Assembly (NCBI GenBank): GCA_015488125.1 | Contig: WFOJ01000119.1 | Location: forward strand, 1-14,844 | Reading direction: 5' to 3' | DNA length: 14,844 nucleotides | From: Mariprofundaceae bacterium | GTDB lineage: Bacteria > Pseudomonadota > Zetaproteobacteria > Mariprofundales > Mariprofundaceae | Translations under genes and position numbers: made by a program | Notes under the pieces: generated by a model | The model's input: only the letters and a program-made list of their open reading frames with translations | Databases searched by the model: none | What the model was told of the DNA's origin: nothing | Shown here: positions 8,511 to 14,310 of the stretch, in pieces | Numbering within the stretch: position 1 is the stretch's first letter | Layout of the letters: the number at the start of each line of letters is the position of its first letter

Positions 8511-9748
8511 TGTTCCCTTCCTTTGATGATCATTGTCGGTTGACCCAGCACACGGGCAAGCTGGATGCGTGCCAGCCAGTGCTGGCGCAGTGTTTCCATG
8601 GATGTCAGTTTGGCATCGGTAGCCTGCCGAATACGCAGGACCATTTCTTCCGGCTCCAGTTCACCGGCTTCCCAGGCCTTGCGGGCAAGCGCAATGGCTT
8701 CGTCCGAATGTTTCATGATGGCAGATTGTGTTACCGCTCTGGCAGCGCGAAAGCTGGCCTCATACGTTTGTTGTGCCGCATCCAGTTCGAAACGCAATTG
8801 TTGTTTTGCCCATGCCAGCCGGGTACGGCTGCTTTCGGCATTCGCCAGCGCGGCGCGCCAGGAACCCCGATGTGTGTTGAAAACGGGCAAGGGAATAGTG
8901 ATGCCAATTTTAAGCAGACGATCTCCTGCTTCACGTGCAGCCATGGCGGAAAGCGTAATGTCAGGGATGCGATTGGCATCAGCCAGCCGGGCAAGCGCAG
9001 CAGCCTTTTTTTCCTGCTGGCGAAGCACCTGAATATCCGGGCGGGTTTGCCATATATGTTCAAATATATCTGTCGGCTCCTGCCAGCGGTCAACATCCGG
9101 AAGCCGCTCTGGAAGCGCTGCGTTCGTTTTGCCAATAGCATTAAAGTATGCCTGTTTTTTTAATAGCACGTCCTGCTCGGAAGTCAGCAGGGCATTGAGG
9201 CTGGAAGCATAGGATGACTGAATCAGATTCACATCCAGCTTGCTGGCTTCACCGGCACGAAACCTGCGAAGAACCCCTTTGGCAAGCTGTGCATACAGCT
9301 TGCTGATTTGCTGATTCAGCACCAATGCTTTTTGTGCGTAAAACAGGTTGATATAAGCAGTCGCTGCATCGATCATCAGTCGTTGCTTCATCGCTTTTTG
9401 CGCCGCAGATGCCGCTTCGCTGCCTGCCTCGGCAGCCGTTTTTCTGTAGCCGCGTTTACCTGCGGTTTCGATGCCCTGGGATAACGTGATGTAATAGTCA
9501 TTGCTACGCCCGCCACCGGCAAGGTTTCTCCTCTGCGGTTCGATGCTCAGTTCCGGGTTATAGGTATAAGCAGCCTGTTCGCGGACATTGGCCGCTGCAG
9601 CTTGCCGACGTAAATCGGCTATGTGGGCTTGTGGATGGGCATTGGCCGCCATTTTCATGGCTTCCTGTAAACTGGTGGCTTCGGCATTCGGCATCGGGGC
9701 AATAAGCCTCCACAAAACGCAGAAGGCCAGTACTTGCTGATAGCGCAC
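8507..9748 (-). CDS. TolC-like outer membrane efflux protein (CzcC family)
   Basis: This is a 413-aa outer-membrane factor forming the exit duct of the tripartite pump. A signal peptide (about 1-24) precedes the duplicated helical OEP domains, visible as long A/Q/R/E-rich helices (about 30-60, 95-200, 225-265, 300-400) with strands around YNPELSIEP and the paired LLKIGITIPLPVF. The start is GTG at 9748, not ATG. AGGAGG at 9755-9760 sits 6 bases upstream, and the nearby ATG at 9753 is out of frame. It is the first gene of the C-B-A set and overlaps the fusion protein by ATGA. The upstream region has no confident promoter. A CTCACG/CGTGAG inverted repeat at 9774-9798 could be an operator. Confidence 0.93.
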   Translation of the reverse strand: MRYQQVLAFCVLWRLIAPMPNAEATSLQEAMKMAANAHPQAHIADLRRQAAAANVREQAAYTYNPELSIEPQRRNLAGGGRSNDYYITLSQGIETAGKRGYRKTAAEAGSEAASAAQKAMKQRLMIDAATAYINLFYAQKALVLNQQISKLYAQLAKGVLRRFRAGEASKLDVNLIQSSYASSLNALLTSEQDVLLKKQAYFNAIGKTNAALPERLPDVDRWQEPTDIFEHIWQTRPDIQVLRQQEKKAAALARLADANRIPDITLSAMAAREAGDRLLKIGITIPLPVFNTHRGSWRAALANAESSRTRLAWAKQQLRFELDAAQQTYEASFRAARAVTQSAIMKHSDEAIALARKAWEAGELEPEEMVLRIRQATDAKLTSMETLRQHWLARIQLARVLGQPTMIIKGREQ

Positions 9749-9918
9749 AGCATTCCTCCTGATTGTTCAGCTACTCACGATTTGCAAGAAAACGTGAGCG
9801 TGAATAAATAATTATCGGGTATAAAGCGGGAATGGATGCAAGATATACTACCAGAAAGCCCTATGGTTGATCTGTCTCTGTTTGTTTCACCCTGCAAGAC
9901 AACAACAGGCGAATTATG

Positions 9919-9995
9919 CCTGGAAGGATGTCCGGGAATAAAAGCCGTAGCGAGGGATCTCGCAGTAAGTCTTTCTGTTCCTGGACAGTCTCCTG
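9919..9995. mobile_element. Internally deleted MITE-like copy 3
   Basis: This is a 77-bp relic in which both ends of the longer element are joined. Read on the plus strand, 9924-9958 matches the reverse complement of the right end of the copy at 14512-14679 (shared CCGTAGCGAGGGAT). The segment 9960-9995 matches the reverse complement of its left end (CGCAGTA-GTCTTTCT and CTCCTGG shared). The whole central loop with GTTAAATA and CTGCTATTCGCC is missing. In the full copy the two breakpoints both carry GGGATTCC-like words, so loss by recombination between short direct repeats is plausible. Scattered base changes suggest it is older than copies 1 and 2. Confidence 0.75.
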
Positions 9996-10084
9996 GATCA
10001 ATGCGCGCTTCAGTGCAGCAGACAGGAAAACAGGGGATAAAGAACGGATAACAACAAAAGGCCGTCCGGTTGCAATTCTGCCAT

Positions 10085-10100
10085 CCGGATAGCTCAGTCG
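10085..10100 (+). other. 16-base tRNA-Phe-like D-arm fragment
   Basis: CCGGATAGCTCAGTCG is identical to positions near the 5' end of bacterial tRNA-Phe as I recall it from E. coli. The match stops before the rest of the D-loop, and no anticodon or T arm follows, so this is not a tRNA gene. It lies just beyond the stop codon of the small His-rich gene. It could be a relic of tRNA-associated recombination or chance. Confidence 0.3.
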
Positions 10101-10103
10101 AAC

Positions 10104-10439
10104 CTAAATAACCAGGCCGACGTACTCCCGACTGGCAGGAGGATGATCAATGGAAGGAGACAATATCTCATTTTTGGGGATTGACAGAACAAAGCCTTCA
10201 CGAACAGACAGACTGTTACTGCCCATCCATACAGCTGAAGCGATAAAGATGTGTTCCGCATGAATCTGACAAGGGTAATCCACACCAGTACTATCCTGAT
10301 CGAGCGGATCATGATGATGCTCAATACCGCCGCTATGGCTGTTGAAGTGATGCTCATGCACATCACTCAGGCAGGCGAATATTGATAACTGCAGGCAAAT
10401 CACGGCCAGTACGGAAAGAATCTTCACGCGCCAAAGCAT
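10104..10439 (-). CDS. Small His-rich exported protein (CzcI-like?)
   Basis: This is a 111-aa protein from the ATG at 10439. An in-frame GTG at 10526 would add 29 unlikely residues before the hydrophobic segment, so the internal start is preferred. Neither has a strong ribosome binding site. Residues 7-23 form a signal peptide or membrane anchor (a lipobox-like SIFAC is possible but atypical). The next region is rich in histidine (VHEHHFNSHSG, then IEHHHDP), and a conserved-looking CQIHAEHIF lies at 57-65. The size, signal sequence, His-rich body and position upstream of an RND metal operon resemble CzcI-type or DUF2946-like proteins of czc clusters. I do not see a decisive signature. It probably senses or binds metal in the periplasm, an inference from context. 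Confidence 0.7.
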   Translation of the reverse strand: MLWRVKILSVLAVICLQLSIFACLSDVHEHHFNSHSGGIEHHHDPLDQDSTGVDYPCQIHAEHIFIASAVWMGSNSLSVREGFVLSIPKNEILSPSIDHPPASREYVGLVI

Positions 10440-10598
10440 GCCAAACCGCCAACGTGATGGCAAGAATTGCCGCCTAACTGAATAAACGATGATCAGCGAG
10501 ACGCATTGTTGCTTTTTGTGTTGCACTCACAGAATGCCCGGCGGGTGGCACAATAGCCTCAGCATAACGGTGGTGATTGCATCGTGATTAAAGATTAA

Positions 10599-10635
10599 CC
10601 TTGCATTTTGGGAAGTAGATGACTAAAATGCAAGG
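10599..10635 (+). promoter_or_regulatory. Perfect hairpin abutting ATPase start codon
   Basis: This has 11-bp arms CCTTGCATTTT (10599-10609) and AAAATGCAAGG (10625-10635) around a 15-base loop. The right arm contains the only Shine-Dalgarno-like bases (AAGG) and ends at the base before the ATG at 10636. A hexapeptide frame (ATG at 10619, stop TGA at 10637-10639) runs through the loop and right arm and overlaps the start codon. As DNA it could be an autoregulatory operator, and as RNA it would hide the start. Confidence 0.7.
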
Positions 10636-11811
10636 ATGATCACAAGAGAAGTTCGCCAACATATCGAAAATGCACTTCATCGCCAGCCTGCAGTTGCCAT
10701 CATTGGCGCACGTCAGGTCGGCAAAACAACGCTTGCGCTGGCGATCGCTGATGGCAGGGAATCGGTCTATCTTGACCTTGAGTCATACGAAGATCGCAAC
10801 AAACTACATGATCCCATTCTGTTCCTCAGTCAGTATGAAAATCATCTGATTATCCTGGATGAAATCCATCGCATGCCAGCTTTGTTTCCAACACTGCGGG
10901 GCGTGATTGATCGGGGAAGACGCAAAGGAAACAAAACCGGGCGGTTCCTGATTCTGGGCTCTGCTTCGTTTGATTTGTTGAAGCAGTCGGGAGAAAGTCT
11001 GGCCGGACGTATTTCATACATTGATATGACACCGCTGACAGCATTGGAAGTTGACCCCGCTATGCTTCAAACCCTGTGGCTGCGAGGCGGCTTCCCGGAT
11101 GCTTTTTTAAGCGATAGCGAGTTGAACAGTTTTTTGCTGAGAAAGGATTTTATTCGCACTTATCTTGAGCGGGAGATCCCACAGTTCGCACCTCGTTTTC
11201 CCGCTCAAACGCTGGAGCGGCTATGGATGATGCTGGCACACGCTCAGGGTGGTTTACTTAACGCCTCCAAACTGGCCACCAACCTCGGCATTTCGCCAAA
11301 AACCGTCGGTATTTACATTGATCTGCTGGTTGACTTGCTGCTTTTCAGGCGGCTGAAGCCCTTCCACAGCAACACAGGCAAGCGTTTGGTGAAGAGCCCC
11401 AAGCTGTATATTCGGGACAGTGGCATTGTGCATGCGCTGCTGGGGATTCGCGATTATCAATCACTGATGGGGCATCCCGTTGTTGGTGCCAGTTGGGAAG
11501 GATTCGTGATTGAGAACCTTCTTTCCGTCATTCCGGCAGGTACGCACACAGGTTTTTATCGCACCTCGGCAGGGGCGGAAATTGATTTGGTGCTCCATCT
11601 GCCGAACAATGAAATCTGGGCGATTGAGATCAAAAGCGGACTGACAGCCAAACCACGACGCGGCTTCTATCAAGCCATTGAGGATATTCGCGCTACGCAT
11701 GCATTTCTCATCCATGCCGGAAATGATCGCTATCCTGTTGCCGAAAATATCCAGGCGATCTCCCTGGTTGAGATCATGAATGAACTCAAAGCGCACCCTG
11801 CCAACGCCTGA
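10636..11811 (+). CDS. AAA ATPase with DUF4143 domain
   Basis: This is a 391-aa P-loop ATPase of the widespread AAA_14/DUF4143 type. Walker A is GARQVGKTTLA (about residues 24-34), Walker B is LIILDEIHRMP (about 70-80), and a sensor-like FLILGSASF follows (about 104-112). The middle holds LRGGFPDAFL and a winged-helix-like stretch (LATNLGISPKTV). The C-terminal DUF4143 part contains AEIDLVLHLPNNEIWAIEIK (roughly 315-335), with the D...E.K pattern of nuclease-like folds. Such genes are common single cargo genes of unknown role, often found near mobile DNA. Here it stands alone, divergent from the metal operon, with a hairpin directly at its start codon. There is no evident functional link to its neighbours. 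Confidence 0.93.
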   Translation: MITREVRQHIENALHRQPAVAIIGARQVGKTTLALAIADGRESVYLDLESYEDRNKLHDPILFLSQYENHLIILDEIHRMPALFPTLRGVIDRGRRKGNKTGRFLILGSASFDLLKQSGESLAGRISYIDMTPLTALEVDPAMLQTLWLRGGFPDAFLSDSELNSFLLRKDFIRTYLEREIPQFAPRFPAQTLERLWMMLAHAQGGLLNASKLATNLGISPKTVGIYIDLLVDLLLFRRLKPFHSNTGKRLVKSPKLYIRDSGIVHALLGIRDYQSLMGHPVVGASWEGFVIENLLSVIPAGTHTGFYRTSAGAEIDLVLHLPNNEIWAIEIKSGLTAKPRRGFYQAIEDIRATHAFLIHAGNDRYPVAENIQAISLVEIMNELKAHPANA

Positions 11812-11927
11812 CAAACGTATGAGTGGATACCGGGACGGTGTAAAACAGGCTTTCGCTCATGCAGTATATTTTCTTTTCTGAACCTCACGCCATAGCTACT
11901 GACAAACACAGCAACCTGCCGGAACCA

Positions 11928-11964
11928 TTCTCATTATTGAGAAATAACGCTTGAGAGTTTCTCA
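11928..11964. promoter_or_regulatory. Putative upstream activator sites (TGAGAA/TTCTCA dyads)
   Basis: The first dyad is TTCTCA-TTAT-TGAGAA (11928-11943). The second is TGAGA-GTT-TCTCA (11952-11964). The inner half sites also pair as TGAGAAA...TTTCTCA (11938-11964). The cluster lies about 100-137 bases before the predicted transcription start, where enhancer sites of NtrC-family activators normally lie. Which activator binds is unknown. The regulator at 66-1343 is the local candidate. Confidence 0.6.
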
Positions 11965-11996
11965 TATGATAGAATTTTGCCTCGCCAATAATCCTC

Positions 11997-12009
11997 TAAC
12001 CCTTTGATT
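11997..12009 (-). promoter_or_regulatory. IHF-type binding site
   Basis: The minus strand reads AATCAAAGGGTTA, a full match to the IHF core consensus WATCAANNNNTTR. It is flanked by A/T-rich sequence and sits between the putative activator dyads and the -24/-12 promoter. IHF commonly bends DNA there to bring a sigma-54 activator to the polymerase. Confidence 0.6.
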
Positions 12010-12038
12010 ATAAATAACACCATCATTTACTGCGCAAG

Positions 12039-12054
12039 TGGCATGGAAGATGCT
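12039..12054 (+). promoter_or_regulatory. Sigma-54 (-24/-12) promoter
   Basis: TGGCATGGAAGATGCT has GG (12040-12041) and GC (12052-12053) separated by exactly 10 bases, as sigma-54 requires. It matches the TGGCACGNNNNTTGCW consensus at all fixed positions except two. Transcription would start near 12065, about 58 bases before the cytochrome-porin ATG. Confidence 0.72.
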
Positions 12055-12062
12055 GTAAACAG

Positions 12063-12113
12063 CCTGTGAGAAAACCTCACGCCAGGGGGATACCCTCAAC
12101 AAGGTTTCACAGG
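12063..12113 (+). promoter_or_regulatory. 5' UTR hairpin reaching the ribosome binding site
   Basis: Bases 12063-12069 and 12073-12077 (CCTGTGA and AACCT) pair with 12102-12113, giving 12 base pairs with a 3-base bulge. An inner AGGG/CCCT stem (12084-12087 with 12093-12096) caps it. The outer stem starts at about the predicted transcription start, and its 3' arm ends in the first bases of the AGGAG ribosome binding site. It may stabilise the mRNA or modulate translation. Confidence 0.5.
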
Positions 12114-12122
12114 AGAGAGAGA

Positions 12123-13526
12123 ATGAAAACATTCGTGAATACCACCCTGATGGCCGCCGTGGTCGCCACAGGGTCGGCAGCATTCTGGGCGGACGATGCT
12201 GAAGCTATTCCGGTCTTTGCCCGTAAATATGGCTTATCGTGCAACTCATGCCATACCATGTTTCCCAAACTCACCAAAATGGGGGTGGCTTTCCGCGAAC
12301 GCGGCTTCCGTTTTGAGCCAGGAAGTGACGATCTGGATATGCAGAATGGCCCTGGCAAAAATATTGATGCCGGAGAACATGCTGTGATTCCGGGCAATTT
12401 TCCGTTTACCATCCGCACGCAAATGCTCTTTTCCGGTGCAGGCCCGATTGTGGATAGTGCCGATGTGCCGGTCATGCCCGGTCATCGCTTTGGTATGCTG
12501 GATGGTGCGCTGACACAAAAACCCAATGGTCAGCTGGTATCCAACTACAAGGTGGGTTTTGGCGAACTGGGAATTATTTCATCCGGTTCCTATAACAACT
12601 GGTTCTGGTGGCTGGATGCCAACACCGTTGGCGGCATTGGCATGCTGGAAGGCGGTTATTACGTCAATGATTTGCTGAAAATCCGTTTTGGCCGGGTGCA
12701 GAACAACGTCGGTTACGGCATGACCATGATGAGTCAGCGTCCGTTGGGCTTTGGTCAGGTGGATGCGGCGCAGATGGCCGGGGCAACCATGCTGATGATG
12801 GGTGACGGCATCTCCATCCACGGCACAACCAATGGCGACAGCGGCGTTGGTACCTACTATAATGTATCTGCTTTTACTTATGGTGGCAACAACACACCCT
12901 TGCAAAACGGCAACACCCGTTTGCTCGCTGGTTCCCGCAGTACCGCTTTCTATGCGCGTCTGGCGCAGGAATTGCTGGATGACCACATCATCGGCATTTA
13001 TGGCTATCGAGCCAGCAACTGGGCCAGCGATGTCATGGGCGGCGAAGCCAGCATGCTGATGGCGATGGCTCCAGTGGGTTCAGCCACGACCACTGCGACG
13101 GCCATGGAATTTAAGGACGTGACCCGCTACGGCGTGGATTTTGCCATCAATTATGGTGAACCATTGCAAGCCTGGGGTGCTTACACCGTCGGCACCAACA
13201 AGAGCGCTGCCAGTGGTCAGAATCTGAAAGTGAAAGCAGCCACGCTGGCGGCGGAATGGATTGTCAGCGAAGGTTATATGCTGGGTGCGAAGTACGATTA
13301 CAGTCAGGTAGAATTACAGATGTCCACGGCACAATCCCTGCTGCCCTCAGCGAGCAGCAATACCACGCTGTATGGCTTCGCTCAGATCGCCGAAAACGTG
13401 CAGGCCTTCGGCAGCTTCACCCAGTCCAGTAATCTGGTCACTGATATGAGCATGGCCATAGGCAAAACCACGGCTACCCAGAAAACGTTCAAGACCGGCA
13501 TCATGGGCGTTGATCTGGCGTTTTAA
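12123..13526 (+). CDS. Cyc2-like outer-membrane monoheme cytochrome-porin
   Basis: This is a 467-aa exported protein with one N-terminal c-type heme site followed by a predicted outer-membrane beta-barrel. A signal peptide (residues 1-28, cleavage after AEA) leads into IPVFARKYGLSCNSCHTMFP, with CNSCH at 40-44 binding the heme. The rest alternates aromatic/polar strands with Gly/Asn/Ser turns and ends GVDLAF, a C-terminal aromatic as used by BAM-inserted barrels. The architecture is that of the Cyc2 fused cytochrome-porins, known as outer-membrane Fe(II) oxidases. Many relatives have no tested function, so iron oxidation is only a hypothesis. AGGAGAG lies 8 bases before this ATG. A GTG at 12066 would add 19 unlikely residues before the signal peptide and lies at the predicted transcript start. 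The gene has its own sigma-54-type promoter. Confidence 0.85.
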   Translation: MKTFVNTTLMAAVVATGSAAFWADDAEAIPVFARKYGLSCNSCHTMFPKLTKMGVAFRERGFRFEPGSDDLDMQNGPGKNIDAGEHAVIPGNFPFTIRTQMLFSGAGPIVDSADVPVMPGHRFGMLDGALTQKPNGQLVSNYKVGFGELGIISSGSYNNWFWWLDANTVGGIGMLEGGYYVNDLLKIRFGRVQNNVGYGMTMMSQRPLGFGQVDAAQMAGATMLMMGDGISIHGTTNGDSGVGTYYNVSAFTYGGNNTPLQNGNTRLLAGSRSTAFYARLAQELLDDHIIGIYGYRASNWASDVMGGEASMLMAMAPVGSATTTATAMEFKDVTRYGVDFAINYGEPLQAWGAYTVGTNKSAASGQNLKVKAATLAAEWIVSEGYMLGAKYDYSQVELQMSTAQSLLPSASSNTTLYGFAQIAENVQAFGSFTQSSNLVTDMSMAIGKTTATQKTFKTGIMGVDLAF

Positions 13527-13534
13527 CACCGCAT

Positions 13535-13576
13535 TTATAAGTCCTATAGGACGTATAAGACCTATAGGACTTATAA
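13535..13576. repeat. Palindromic repeat A (second copy)
   Basis: This has perfect 16-bp arms TTATAAGTCCTATAGG (13535-13550) and complement (13561-13576) around the spacer ACGTATAAGA, identical to the spacer at 4159-4168. It starts 8 bases after the cytochrome-porin stop and ends 20 bases before the ATG of the His-rich membrane protein. Relative to transcription, the spacer is in the opposite orientation to the first copy. No T-run follows, so it is not a standard terminator. Confidence 0.85.
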
Positions 13577-13596
13577 TGAGATAAAAGGAGCATACA

Positions 13597-14307
13597 ATGA
13601 ATTCACTACGGGAAAACCTGCTACCCGTGCATCAGGGCATTGCCATGGGATTACTGGCACTGATTCTGGGCGCGTTGTGGGCGGCATACATTGCCACCCA
13701 CCATGAACAACTGCATGGCGGTTTTGAGCAGCAAGAGGCTGCCAAACAGGCAGTAGAGCTGGCAAAGGCGGCTGAAGGCATGGAGATGGGTGACATGCAA
13801 CTGGAAGTTCATGCCCATGACAGCTACACAGATGAACACCACCATGCCGTTGTCAGCACATCGCATCACCCTGCCGGGCATGATAAACATGCTGGCTCGC
13901 ATCACGCTCAAGGGCATGCTGCCAACGGTCAGCACTCCCACTCCGGATCGCTGGCTATGGATGCCATGCAACGTTTATTGCGTGGGCATATCCACTTTAT
14001 GGGAATTGGTCTGCTGAGCATTCTGATGCTGATCCTTGTCGCTTCGACAACGCTGAAAGCGAGATGGAAAAAAGTCTTCGCCTGGACCTTTGGCTTAGGC
14101 GCGCTGGCTTATCCCCCGGCCTGGATTCTGATGGGCTTTCGCACTGTGGAACTGGGGCCTCAGGGTGCAGAAGCCAGCGTTTTGTGGTTGTTCGGTCCTG
14201 CTGTGGGATTATTACTTGGCTCCATAGTAGCGTTGTTTCTGGTGCTTGGCGTGGAGTGCCTGGGACTGAAAAAGCGCGCCTTGTTTGCCTGGGCTTTTGA
14301 GCAATGA
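13597..14307 (+). CDS. Four-helix membrane protein with His-rich loop, unknown family
   Basis: This is a 236-aa membrane protein that I do not recognise. Helix 1 is at about residues 13-33, followed by a roughly 95-residue hydrophilic loop. Helices 2-4 lie at about 133-150, 161-180 and 193-218. The loop carries more than twenty histidines (HHH at 81-83 and runs such as HHAQGHAANGQHSHSG around 102-117) plus acidic residues and methionines (MEMGDM), a pattern typical of metal binding. R129-GHIH sits at the entry to helix 2. AAGGAG lies 6 bases before the ATG. The gene is in line with the cytochrome-porin, 70 bases apart with a palindrome between, and 3 bases before a broken AhpD-family gene. 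Metal binding or transport is inferred from composition. CbtA-type cobalt transporters were considered but not supported. Confidence 0.82.
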   Translation: MNSLRENLLPVHQGIAMGLLALILGALWAAYIATHHEQLHGGFEQQEAAKQAVELAKAAEGMEMGDMQLEVHAHDSYTDEHHHAVVSTSHHPAGHDKHAGSHHAQGHAANGQHSHSGSLAMDAMQRLLRGHIHFMGIGLLSILMLILVASTTLKARWKKVFAWTFGLGALAYPPAWILMGFRTVELGPQGAEASVLWLFGPAVGLLLGSIVALFLVLGVECLGLKKRALFAWAFEQ

Positions 14308-14310
14308 GCG

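Larger units (their letters stand above)
9749..10103. other. Intergenic region upstream of efflux operon
   Basis: This is 355 bases without a credible gene. It holds the AGGAGG of the channel gene (9755-9760), an inverted repeat CTCACG-N13-CGTGAG (9774-9798), an internally deleted MITE-like copy (9919-9995) and a 16-base tRNA-like fragment (10085-10100). On the minus strand, a weak CCGG-stem followed by a T-rich stretch near 10055-10090 might terminate the small His-rich gene, but it is not a convincing terminator. A 71-aa open frame at 9836-10051 runs through the repeat and has no protein-like features. Confidence 0.6.
11812..12122 (+). other. Regulatory intergenic region before cytochrome-porin
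   Basis: This is 311 bases without a gene. From left to right it holds a stretch with nothing recognised (11812-11920), then clustered TGAGAA/TTCTCA dyads, an IHF-like site, a -24/-12 promoter and a 5' UTR hairpin. Each of the last four is described separately. No terminator for the ATPase gene was found. Confidence 0.75.

Noticed and set aside
9784..9856. A possible sigma-54 promoter for the outer membrane factor on the minus strand (CTGG...TTGCAT)
   Set aside because: The GG and GC are 11 bases apart instead of the required 10, and the TGGCAC match is poor.
9836..10051. A 71-codon plus-strand frame upstream of the efflux operon
   Set aside because: It runs through the deleted MITE-like copy, has no ribosome binding site and shows no protein-like pattern.
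10085..10160. A complete tRNA-Phe gene
   Set aside because: Only 16 bases match. There is no anticodon arm, T arm or closing acceptor stem.
10440..10526. N-terminal extension of the small His-rich protein from a GTG at 10526
   Set aside because: It adds a basic non-signal segment before the hydrophobic stretch and has no clear ribosome binding site, so the ATG at 10439 is preferred.
12066..12122. A longer GTG start for the cytochrome-porin
   Set aside because: It would put 19 charged residues before the signal peptide and start at the predicted transcription start, while the ATG at 12123 has a strong AGGAG.
13597..14307. Identification of the His-rich membrane protein as a CbtA-type cobalt transporter
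   Set aside because: Helix arrangement and motifs do not match what I know of CbtA, and only the His content is shared.
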